Shown: positions 6,356-12,711 of the stretch, piece after piece
How positions within the stretch are numbered: the stretch's first letter is position 1
How the letters are laid out: every line of letters starts with the position of its first letter
Assembly (NCBI GenBank): GCA_964444515.1
Contig: CAYUGY010000014.1
Span: 1-17,427, forward strand
Source: JAIXRY01 sp964444515
GTDB taxonomy: Bacteria; Patescibacteriota; Minisyncoccia; Phycocordibacterales; UBA9973
Reading direction: 5' to 3'
Length of the DNA: 17,427 bases
Notes under the pieces: model-generated
Database searches by the model: none
The model's input: only the letters and a program-made list of their open reading frames with translations
What the model was told of the DNA's origin: nothing
Translations under genes and position numbers: made by a program

Positions 6356-8049
6356 TGATTGATATGGAACGGGTCGTTCAAAAACATTGTCTAATATACT
6401 GTCGAGTTAGCTCAGCTAAACAAGCTCAGCAAGGTGAAAGTATTGAAGACCAAGAGAAAATCTGCCGTAGTATTGCTAGTAAATACAATGCTAATGTTTT
6501 GAATGTTTTCAAAGAACAATATTCAGGTAGAAAAGATGAACGCCCTGTAATAGATGAAATATTTTCTTATATCAAGAAAAACCCAAACAAGGTTAGTTTT
6601 CTGATAGTTAGAGCAATTGACCGATTCACTAGAAATGGAACGCTTGGGTATGAAAGTCTAAAACAAAAACTGGCTCAGTATGGTGTAGGCTTGATTGATT
6701 CTAATGGAATAATTCAACCTTCTAAAAATACACTTGAACATCTTGGCGTTGAATATAATTGGAGCCGAATACATCCAAGTGAGATAACTGAGCTTGTAAT
6801 GGCTCAGCAAGGTAAAAGTGAAGTAAACCAAATTCTAACAAGAATGATAGGTGCTGAAATAAATCTTGTTCGTGAAGGTTATAAAGTACGCCAAGAAAAT
6901 GACGGTTATATAAACGAAAAAGTCTATATTGATGGCAAGAAAAAGGTTATACAAATTCCTAACCCACATAGAGCTCACTTCTTTATGAAAATGTTTGAGA
7001 TGAGTACCACACATACAGACCAGCAAGTAGTTGATTACATAAATGCTATTGGTTACAAGTCTAAAGAGACTAAAATGTGGTCCAAAGGTAAAGACCGCAT
7101 TATTGGTACTAAAGGCGGTATAAAGCTCACTGTAAAGCAATTACAGAAGATAAGACAAAGACCTATCTATGCAGGTATAAACACCGAGAAATGGCTTGAA
7201 ATGCCCGTTAAAACGCAATATAAGGGGCTTGTGAGCATTGATATGTTCAATAAGGCAAATAAGGGTAAAGTCTATATAAAAGAAGATAAAGATGGCTTGA
7301 TTACTATACTGAAAGACTATAACCCACACCAATTAAAAAGGATGAAAGATAATCCTGACTTCCCACATAAAGCGGTAGTACTTTGTTCTATTTGTAATAA
7401 GCCATTTCTTGGTAGCTCACCTAAAGGTAAATATAAAGCGATTCCTACATATCATTGTGCTAGGGACCATAAATATTTAGGAGTAAATAAAGTGGAATTT
7501 GAAAAACAATTAACGGCTTTCGTTTCTCGTTTAGAATATAAAGATGAAGCTTTTATAAAAACCTTTGAAGCAGTACTAATGAATAAGTTTAGAGAAAGAG
7601 AAAAAGAGCTTGGCGAATTTTCAGTACAAGTCGGGACCACTGTTATAGAATTGGAAAATGAAAAGAAAGGTTTGATTGAAGCATACACATCCACGAAGAA
7701 TGAAATTATTCGAAATGAGCTTGAAAAGAAAATAAACAAAATACACGAAGAAATTGAAACTACTCGAGAACAAAGAAATGGTATTGAGGTCCAAGAGAAT
7801 GATATTCACGCTTTTGTTGGATATGTAAAAAACTTAATGGAACACCCAGTAGAAATGCTTGTAAAACAAAAGGATTTGACTGCTTTAAGGGGTCTATTTG
7901 GTCTTGTATTTGAAGAATTACCTACATACGAAGAAATAGTTAATGGAACACCAAAACTATCCTTACCATATAAGCTGTCTGAAGAATTTAAGGTCAATAA
8001 AGACCTGTGTGTGACCCTACAGGGAGTCGAACCCTGCTTCTCACATTGA
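6355..8049 (+). CDS. Large serine recombinase (resolvase/invertase family), probable integrase of the element
   Basis: Catalyses site-specific integration and excision through a serine nucleophile. The 564 residues show the order of large serine recombinases. The N-terminal resolvase domain has YCRVSS with nucleophile S19 and R17, then AIDRFTRN with D89, R90 and R93. A recombinase DNA-binding domain spans about 170-310. A zinc ribbon follows with C344, C347, C368 and H372 (CSIC, then CARDH). A coiled coil covers about 415-485. The ATG overlaps the stop of the 53-codon ORF. The last dozen residues (VTLQGVEPCFSH) are encoded by the antisense strand of tRNA-Glu, and TGA lies in the tRNA anticodon loop. 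All catalytic residues are present. The start could alternatively be the Met at codon 4. Confidence 0.93.
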   Translation: MIDMERVVQKHCLIYCRVSSAKQAQQGESIEDQEKICRSIASKYNANVLNVFKEQYSGRKDERPVIDEIFSYIKKNPNKVSFLIVRAIDRFTRNGTLGYESLKQKLAQYGVGLIDSNGIIQPSKNTLEHLGVEYNWSRIHPSEITELVMAQQGKSEVNQILTRMIGAEINLVREGYKVRQENDGYINEKVYIDGKKKVIQIPNPHRAHFFMKMFEMSTTHTDQQVVDYINAIGYKSKETKMWSKGKDRIIGTKGGIKLTVKQLQKIRQRPIYAGINTEKWLEMPVKTQYKGLVSIDMFNKANKGKVYIKEDKDGLITILKDYNPHQLKRMKDNPDFPHKAVVLCSICNKPFLGSSPKGKYKAIPTYHCARDHKYLGVNKVEFEKQLTAFVSRLEYKDEAFIKTFEAVLMNKFREREKELGEFSVQVGTTVIELENEKKGLIEAYTSTKNEIIRNELEKKINKIHEEIETTREQRNGIEVQENDIHAFVGYVKNLMEHPVEMLVKQKDLTALRGLFGLVFEELPTYEEIVNGTPKLSLPYKLSEEFKVNKDLCVTLQGVEPCFSH

Positions 8050-8052
8050 AAA
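8008..8052. other. Inferred right attachment site of the mobile element in tRNA-Glu
   Basis: The recombinase gene runs off the element into the tRNA 3' half and stops at 8047-8049. The tRNA is complete, so the element must supply the tRNA 3' end after integration. The crossover should lie somewhere between the anticodon loop and the 3' end. I found no second copy of the tRNA 3' half in the window, so the left site is probably further left. The exact core is unknown. Confidence 0.5.
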
Positions 8053-8083
8053 CGTGATGTCCTAACCGATAGACGATAGGGCC
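8012..8083 (-). tRNA. tRNA-Glu (anticodon UUC)
   Basis: On the minus strand the sequence folds as a full cloverleaf of 72 nt. The acceptor stem GGCCCTA/TAGGGTC has one G-U pair. U8 follows it, then a D-arm with GG in the loop. The anticodon stem TCACG/TGTGA encloses loop TTTTCAA with anticodon TTC (8048-8050). The T-arm contains GTTCGAC. The discriminator base is A, and the 3' CCA is not encoded (the DNA continues CAC). The 3' half is antisense to the end of the recombinase gene, marking this as the likely insertion target. Recombinase transcripts and tRNA transcripts converge here. Confidence 0.95.
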
Positions 8084-8100
8084 GTCTAAATGACAAAGAT

Positions 8101-8128
8101 AATATAACATTTTTCCCATTTTTTGCAA
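8101..8128 (-). promoter_or_regulatory. Promoter of tRNA-Glu
   Basis: On the minus strand, TTGCAA (8123-8128), a 16-bp spacer and TATATT (8101-8106) precede the tRNA 5' end at 8083. This gives a start about 10 nt before the mature tRNA. It lies on the chromosomal side of the element. Confidence 0.6.
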
Positions 8129-8157
8129 ATATTATTTAGGGTGGGGAATTGGTATGT

Positions 8158-8187
8158 TTGACACTCTTCTTTATAGTGTGGTATTAT
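8158..8187 (+). promoter_or_regulatory. Promoter of the 148-residue hypothetical gene
   Basis: A perfect TTGACA (8158-8163), an 18-bp spacer and TATTAT (8182-8187) lie 26 bp before the ATG at 8214. The leader should be about 20 nt long. AGGAA at 8193-8197 is too far from the ATG to be a standard ribosome site. Confidence 0.6.
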
Positions 8188-8213
8188 TTTTTAGGAAATA
8201 AAACAATATAATA

Positions 8214-8660
8214 ATGGGAAATAAGAAAGAAGACCAGCCACCTTACGCTATCGTAAAAAACGGTAAAATAGTATTAATTGATCCTACTGCACATGCTCTC
8301 ATGCAAGCGGTTAATAAGCATAATTGCGAAAATACTTACTTAGCTCAACTAGATAAAATAAACCATTTTAAAAATCGAATTACTGAAAAAGAACTCGATC
8401 CGCAAAGTGTTGTTATTAATATCATACATGTTGATGCTCGGTATGGTTTTGAAATTGCAGAAATGCTTATGCCTGGACATGACTGGCAACAATATCGCGA
8501 CAAAGGAGAAGAACCTTTTGCAAGCGGGATATCATTGAAAGAAGGTATTATTGAAATAATCGCCACTTTTGACAAAGAAGCTGCGGAAAAACTCAAACAG
8601 ATGAAAGAAATTCCGGTAGTTGTGATTAATTACGGTGTTGTAGAGATATTTTCTGTTTAA
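8214..8660 (+). CDS. Hypothetical protein, 148 residues
   Basis: I do not recognise this protein. It has no signal peptide or membrane segment. It reads as a soluble alpha/beta domain with several hydrophobic strands (VVINIIHVDA around residue 67, GIIEIIATFD around 111, and VVVINYGVVEIF at the C-terminus). It contains a single Cys (C39). It has its own promoter and a strong terminator, so it is a single-gene unit. It is the first chromosomal gene beyond the tRNA insertion point. Its position beside the tRNA says little about its role. Confidence 0.75.
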   Translation: MGNKKEDQPPYAIVKNGKIVLIDPTAHALMQAVNKHNCENTYLAQLDKINHFKNRITEKELDPQSVVINIIHVDARYGFEIAEMLMPGHDWQQYRDKGEEPFASGISLKEGIIEIIATFDKEAAEKLKQMKEIPVVVINYGVVEIFSV

Positions 8661-8677
8661 GAATTTTATTAAAAAAT

Positions 8678-8706
8678 AAAACTCCTTTTTTAAGGGAGTT
8701 TTTTTT
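8678..8706. terminator. Bidirectional terminator between convergent genes
   Basis: AAAACTCC and GGAGTTTT form an 8-bp stem around an A/T loop, with eight T after it on the plus strand and T-rich sequence after it on the minus strand. It can end both the 148-residue gene and the opposing 165-residue gene. Confidence 0.8.
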
Positions 8707-8715
8707 GTTTGTTTT

Positions 8716-9213
8716 TTAGTCAGCCTCGTTTTTTGAATCATTGAACATTTGCGGGGTTTTCCCGATGACATTTGCCCAAGTTTTTATTTTTGAGTTTTGG
8801 TGTTGTCTTTCGAAGAACTTCTCCAACCAAGGATCATGGATAATGTTTTGATCTTTAGAGTATTCTTTTTCAATATCGCAAAGCATTTTGAGAAAATGCA
8901 GTGGTGGCATGCTTGGAAGAATAATATCTAGAGCTTCGCTTGAGGGAATCATTTTCAAATTCGTATTGAATTTAACGTGTCTTTCATTGCCAATGGTAAT
9001 AATAAGATGCATCATGCGTTGCGACGCTTTCAAGTCGTATACATGTATTTCAATAACATTTTGCACGACTCTTGCGAGTTTGTTTTTACCAACAACTGAA
9101 AACAGTATTGTGTCTTCGTTTACGTTATTTTTGTATTGCTCAAATGGAGCAAATTCTTTCTTGTCATTCATTTTTCTGATGATGCCGGTTGTTCTGTCTA
9201 TTGCGTAAAACAT
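8716..9213 (-). CDS. Hypothetical protein, 165 residues
   Basis: Not recognised. It is a soluble protein without signal peptide or membrane span. The N-terminal half is rich in predicted strands (MFYAIDRTTGIIRK, DTILFSVVGKNKLARVV, IEIHVYDL). The C-terminal half is likely helical, with one Cys in MLCDIEKEYSKDQ. It converges on the 148-residue gene and shares its terminator. The start is supported by a TATAAT box only 4 bp upstream of the ATG, which implies a leaderless transcript. Confidence 0.75.
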   Translation of the reverse strand: MFYAIDRTTGIIRKMNDKKEFAPFEQYKNNVNEDTILFSVVGKNKLARVVQNVIEIHVYDLKASQRMMHLIITIGNERHVKFNTNLKMIPSSEALDIILPSMPPLHFLKMLCDIEKEYSKDQNIIHDPWLEKFFERQHQNSKIKTWANVIGKTPQMFNDSKNEAD

Positions 9214-9217
9214 ATGT

Positions 9218-9223
9218 ATTATA
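9218..9223 (-). promoter_or_regulatory. -10 box of the 165-residue gene, leaderless type
   Basis: A perfect TATAAT on the minus strand is separated from the ATG (9213) by 4 bp, so transcription should begin at or within the start codon. No good -35 is present at 17 bp. Confidence 0.45.
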
Positions 9224-9293
9224 TTTAATTTTTATTCCGGAAATACTGTAACACAAGAAAAAATATTTAGCAATTTTTTAAAACTGAAATATG

Positions 9294-9322
9294 TTGTTGT
9301 CCTGGGTGTATCTTGATATAAT
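9294..9322 (+). promoter_or_regulatory. Promoter of the 242-residue gene, leaderless type
   Basis: TTGTTG (9294-9299), a 17-bp spacer and a perfect TATAAT (9317-9322) are followed by only 8 bp before the ATG at 9331. The predicted start is at or 1-2 nt before the ATG. Confidence 0.6.
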
Positions 9323-9330
9323 TATTTCAT

Positions 9331-10059
9331 ATGGAAAACCCAGCAATAGAAACAAAAGCAGCTCCTGTCATTCAGGAAAAATTATTAACTACTGAGAAGG
9401 CAACTGAGTTAGCAGAAGCAGGTCAAAAGAAGATAGATTTTTTAAATAGTGTCGAAGAAAAGGTATATAAAGGTGAGAGTTTGAATGAAGAAGAACAGAA
9501 GCAGAAAGAATTATTTTTTGGAGATACGGATATCAAAGAAGTTTTGATGTACGAAGCTGAGAGTTTGAAATACAATCAATATCAACTTGCTACTGCTGGT
9601 ATAAATGGAGCAGAGCATGTTCAAATTGCTTTTCCAACAGGTGCACATCACAAAGAAACTGAATTCGAGAATTGGGCGAAAGAAAATGAAAAACCTATCA
9701 AAGAGCTATATCATTACGCAGGAACAACTATGGATAGAGCGTGTGAGAGTATTGTCGCTGAACATAACACTACAACAAAACCAGAAGAAAAATTAGGTTG
9801 GGTTGAAGAAGATGAAAGAGCTCATACAGCTCGTTGGTACTCAGTAGAATTTTTGGAAGATGAAAGATCAAAAGGGTTCAAGTTTGTATTTGGAGGAACT
9901 GAATACCGTGTATTAAAAAACACTGACAATAAGTGGTATGTTATTTTGGATAGAAGTGCTATCAATCTCACAACAGAGTCTACAGATAAAAAATTGAAGG
10001 AATTAGATCGAAATATTGCTTCATGGATAGAAGAAAAAGCGAATCAAACATTGAGATAA
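9331..10059 (+). CDS. Hypothetical protein, 242 residues, Glu/Lys-rich
   Basis: Not recognised. It is a strongly charged soluble protein. Residues 1-75 are helix-prone and rich in Glu, Lys and Gln (TEKATELAEAG, LNEEEQKQKELFFGD). The C-terminal half has strand-like segments (ARWYSVEFLEDE, FKFVFGGTEYRVL, KWYVILDRSAINL), which suggest a small beta domain. No signal peptide, membrane segment or metal motif is seen. It is a single-gene unit with a promoter abutting the ATG and a perfect-palindrome terminator. Confidence 0.75.
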   Translation: MENPAIETKAAPVIQEKLLTTEKATELAEAGQKKIDFLNSVEEKVYKGESLNEEEQKQKELFFGDTDIKEVLMYEAESLKYNQYQLATAGINGAEHVQIAFPTGAHHKETEFENWAKENEKPIKELYHYAGTTMDRACESIVAEHNTTTKPEEKLGWVEEDERAHTARWYSVEFLEDERSKGFKFVFGGTEYRVLKNTDNKWYVILDRSAINLTTESTDKKLKELDRNIASWIEEKANQTLR

Positions 10060-10070
10060 GATAAATAAAA

Positions 10071-10096
10071 AAACACTCAATTGAGTGTTTTTTTTT
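10071..10096. terminator. Bidirectional terminator between the 242-residue gene and trxB
   Basis: AAACACTCAA and TTGAGTGTTT form a perfect 10-bp inverted repeat, flanked by A and T runs on both sides. It ends both converging genes. Confidence 0.85.
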
Positions 10097-10105
10097 ATTT
10101 CTACA

Positions 10106-11029
10106 TTATTGCTTATGCAACCATTGATAGATATCTTCTAGTGCTTTGACTGCTTCACCTGTCGCAATGTTGTTTTGGTGATAACGGATGTTGGTACAAT
10201 CTCCAGCGCCCCAGACACCTGGTACTGATGACATACCGGTCCATGGATCAATGACGATTTTTCCATGTGAATCGATATCAACTAATCCCTTCACGATATC
10301 AGTGTTTGGAATTTGTCCGATTTCTACGAACACACCAGATACAGTGAGTTGTTTTTGTTCGTTTGTGTTTTTGTCGAGATATGACAATCCTTCAACAAAT
10401 TTATCGCCCGTGATTTCGGTTACATCAGCATTGGTGATGATAGTGAGTTTCGGGTTGATCTTCAATTTATCAATCGTGATTTGATCAGCACGGAAGTCAT
10501 TACTTCGGTGAATCAAATAGACATGAGAACAGTAGGCGAGGAGTTGTGCTGCAGATTCGAATGCAGCATTACCACCACCAAGTACGGCAACTGGTTGGTC
10601 GGCAAAGAGTGGTCCGTCGCAACTCGCACAATAAGTCAGTCCTTTGTGTTCAAAAATATCTGCACCTTTGGCTTCCAACTTTCTGCGTCCTGAACCAGTG
10701 GCAATCAAAATACTTTTGGCGGTAATAACTTCGCCTTTTGAATGTTCGATTTGAAAGCCACCGTCAATTTTCGAAATAGTTTTGACCCAAGTAGGTGAGA
10801 CAATTTCCAAATAGTCACCATTGTATTTCTCTACGTGTTCACGGAGACTTTTGGCCAAGTCAGCACCTGAAATAACTGGCGTTCCTATCCAGTTTTCGAT
10901 ACCATCGGACACAATAGACTGTCCGCCCCATTCCGCTGTTAAAAAGACCGTTTTGAGCCGTTTACGGGCTGCATATACTGCACCTGCACAACCAGCAGGT
11001 CCGCCACCAATGATAGCTAAATCGAACAT
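10106..11029 (-). CDS. trxB: Thioredoxin reductase (FAD, NAD(P)H-dependent)
   Basis: Passes electrons from NAD(P)H through FAD to a redox disulfide and on to thioredoxin or a similar partner in the cytoplasm. The 307 residues show the FAD fold GGGPAG (8-13), the NAD(P) fold GGGNAA (151-156), the active-site pair C134-A-S-C137 in YCASCDG, and the C-terminal FAD motif GAGDC (275-279). The usual HRRxxxR signature that contacts the NADPH phosphate reads HRSNDFR here (174-180), so cofactor preference may be altered. A possible -10 (TATAAT on the minus strand, 11109-11114) gives a leader of about 70 nt with no Shine-Dalgarno sequence. CASC is a variant of the common CATC and is not disabling. Confidence 0.92.
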   Translation of the reverse strand: MFDLAIIGGGPAGCAGAVYAARKRLKTVFLTAEWGGQSIVSDGIENWIGTPVISGADLAKSLREHVEKYNGDYLEIVSPTWVKTISKIDGGFQIEHSKGEVITAKSILIATGSGRRKLEAKGADIFEHKGLTYCASCDGPLFADQPVAVLGGGNAAFESAAQLLAYCSHVYLIHRSNDFRADQITIDKLKINPKLTIITNADVTEITGDKFVEGLSYLDKNTNEQKQLTVSGVFVEIGQIPNTDIVKGLVDIDSHGKIVIDPWTGMSSVPGVWGAGDCTNIRYHQNNIATGEAVKALEDIYQWLHKQ

Positions 11030-11126
11030 AAAGATGAGGCTCTAGCTAGGAGGCACTAGGCGCTAGCTAAAACAAAATAAATTAATAATCTGACCAATGA
11101 ATGGATAGATTATATCACAAACAAAA

Positions 11127-11151
11127 AGTGCGACCACGGAGTGGTCGCACT
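11127..11151 (-). terminator. Probable ftsZ terminator
   Basis: AGTGCGACCAC and GTGGTCGCACT form an 11-bp perfect stem with a 3-nt loop. On the minus strand it is followed by TTTTTG. A degraded version of the same region lies next to the ftsZ stop at about 11257-11301, on the other side of the N gap. Confidence 0.65.
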
Positions 11152-11171
11152 GTTTGTTTTGGTTTGAGTTT

Positions 11172-11181
11172 NNNNNNNNNN
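11172..11181. other. Assembly gap (10 N)
   Basis: Ten undetermined bases. Similar sequence lies on both sides (ACTGTTTGTTTTGGTTTGAG to the left, ACTTTTTGTTTTGGTTAGAG to the right). The two contig ends may therefore overlap, and the real gap may not exist. Confidence 0.9.
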
Positions 11182-11307
11182 TGCGCCCCTTGCCTAAAAA
11201 AAAAAAAAATTAAATTAATAAACACCCACATTATGGTTTTTTTAAAAACAAAACAAAACCGCCCCCCCCGGGCGGGGCCCCACTTTTTGTTTTGGTTAGA
11301 GTTTGAA

Positions 11308-12507
11308 TTACTTCTTTCTTCGGAGAAATGCGGGAATTGTTCCCCAGTCATCTTCGTCAGTCATTTCCTCAGTTTCTTCTGTTGGAATTTCTGCATCAGC
11401 TTTGCGAAGGAGTCCTTCTGTTGGAGCTGTTTCGTGAATTTCTTTTTTGATAGGGAAAGTACTTTCTGTACGTTGTTCTACTTTTTGAACTGGTTGTTGC
11501 TGTTGTTGTACAGGAGCTGCATTTCTTTCAAACAAAGATTTGCGAGGAGTATCTACCGGGAAACCAGTTGCAATCACTGTAATCTTGATTTCACCTTTCT
11601 TCAAGCGATCATCAAATGTTGTACCGAAGATAACTTTCGCATCTTTGTCGACAGATTCGGTAACAATCTTTGCGGCTTCGTTGATTTCGAGAATTCCTAG
11701 ATCATCGCCTCCAGCAATAGAAAGCAATACACCTCGAGCACCGTTGATAGAAATATCAAGGAGTGGGGAATTGATTGCATCAAGTGCGGCTTTGCGTGCA
11801 CGGTCTTCACCACCAGCAGTACCAACACCGATCAATGCAGTTCCTGCATCACGAAGCACTGCACAGATATCTGCGAAGTCGAGGTTCAATTGTCCAGGAA
11901 TTGTAATCAAATCTGAAATACCTTCAACTGCTTGGCGAAGTACTTCATCACACATAGCAAATGCTTGTTTGAAGCCCATGTCTTTTGATGCGATTGAAAG
12001 CAATCGGTCGTTTGGAATCACAATGATAGCGTCAACTTCTTTTTCAAGTTCTGCGATACCTGCTTCAGCGAGTCTCATTCGTTGGTTACCTTCGAATGAA
12101 AATGGTTTTGTGACAACTGCCACAGTGAGAATGCCCTGTTCTTTTGCTGCTTTTGCAACGATTGGTGCTGCGCCTGTTCCTGTTCCACCTCCCATACCAG
12201 AAGCGATAAATACCATATGTGCACCTTTGATGACATCTTGGATTTCAGCTTTGGTTTCTTCGGCTGCTCGGCGTCCAACATCTGGATTCATTCCGGCACC
12301 TTGTCCTTTGGTCAAGTTTTTACCAATATGAATTTTGTTTTCAGCAAGCGAGTTGTGAAGGTCTTGAGTATCAGTGTTCATTGCAATAAAATCAACTCCT
12401 TTGATTTTGGAATTAATCATATGGTTCAATGCGTTTTTTCCAGAACCACCAACACCGATCACTTTGATTCGGATGAATGATTCTACGTCTGGGTTTAGTC
12501 TAGGCAT
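11308..12507 (-). CDS. ftsZ: Cell division GTPase FtsZ
   Basis: The tubulin-like GTPase that forms the Z ring at mid-cell. The 399 residues show the nucleotide-binding loop GVGGSGKNA (18-26), the tubulin signature GGGTGTG (106-112), and a conserved C-terminal tail DDWGTIPAFLRRKK (386-399) that binds FtsA. A variable linker (about 320-385) contains a short poly-Gln stretch (QQQQQ). It follows ftsA on the same strand, but the pair is split by a strong terminator, so ftsZ seems to have its own promoter. The minus-strand TAA at 11308-11310 is followed by suspect sequence. The gene itself looks intact. Confidence 0.97.
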   Translation of the reverse strand: MPRLNPDVESFIRIKVIGVGGSGKNALNHMINSKIKGVDFIAMNTDTQDLHNSLAENKIHIGKNLTKGQGAGMNPDVGRRAAEETKAEIQDVIKGAHMVFIASGMGGGTGTGAAPIVAKAAKEQGILTVAVVTKPFSFEGNQRMRLAEAGIAELEKEVDAIIVIPNDRLLSIASKDMGFKQAFAMCDEVLRQAVEGISDLITIPGQLNLDFADICAVLRDAGTALIGVGTAGGEDRARKAALDAINSPLLDISINGARGVLLSIAGGDDLGILEINEAAKIVTESVDKDAKVIFGTTFDDRLKKGEIKITVIATGFPVDTPRKSLFERNAAPVQQQQQPVQKVEQRTESTFPIKKEIHETAPTEGLLRKADAEIPTEETEEMTDEDDWGTIPAFLRRKK

Positions 12508-12531
12508 ACATTCTTATATAGATTACGGGTA

Positions 12532-12560
12532 ATTAAAACTATGGCACAGGGCATGTGCAA
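12532..12560 (-). promoter_or_regulatory. Candidate ftsZ promoter
   Basis: On the minus strand, TTGCAC (12555-12560), a 17-bp spacer and TTTAAT (12532-12537) sit 24 bp before the ATG. A second -10-like TATACT lies further upstream. An own promoter is needed because ftsA ends in a terminator, but the choice between candidates is uncertain. Confidence 0.35.
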
Positions 12561-12605
12561 AGAGAGTATATACCAACGACAAAGAAAAAGGAACAATGTT
12601 GACAG

Positions 12606-12634
12606 GGCCGATTTTTATCATATAAAAATCGGCC
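12606..12634. repeat. Perfect 13-bp hairpin upstream of ftsZ
   Basis: GGCCGATTTTTAT and its exact complement enclose a 3-nt CAT loop. No T run follows on either strand, so it is not a standard terminator. It stands between the ftsA terminator and the ftsZ promoter region, and could be an RNA stability or processing element or a protein site. Confidence 0.55.
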
Positions 12635-12666
12635 AAACAACACTTTTGAGGTGCTGGGGTTTGGTA

Positions 12667-12711
12667 AAAACAAAAGAGGCGGAACACGAAGTGTTCCGCC
12701 TCTTTTGTTTT
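12667..12711 (-). terminator. Very strong intrinsic terminator of ftsA
   Basis: A perfect 21-bp inverted repeat with a 3-nt loop; the arms carry AAAACAAAAGAGGCGG and its complement. It overlaps two bases of the ftsA stop codon. A and T runs on both sides would allow action in both directions. It separates ftsA from ftsZ. Confidence 0.85.

Larger units (their letters stand above)
11030..11307. other. trxB-ftsZ intergenic region with scaffold gap and suspect sequence
   Basis: No gene is seen. It contains a CTAG-rich block (11042-11069), a candidate trxB -10 (11109-11114), the probable ftsZ terminator (11127-11151), 10 N (11172-11181), and about 100 bases with long homopolymers and a GC-only block that look like poor consensus. 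The tail before ftsZ repeats the flank of the terminator. Any open frame across the N block is spurious. Confidence 0.7.

Noticed and set aside
11101..11700. 199-codon frame crossing the N gap
   Set aside because: It reads through undetermined bases, a suspect homopolymer region and the antisense of ftsZ.
11540..12331. 263-codon open frame on the plus strand opposite ftsZ
   Set aside because: It is Ser/Ala/Ile-rich with no family features, and is an antisense shadow of a well-supported ftsZ gene.
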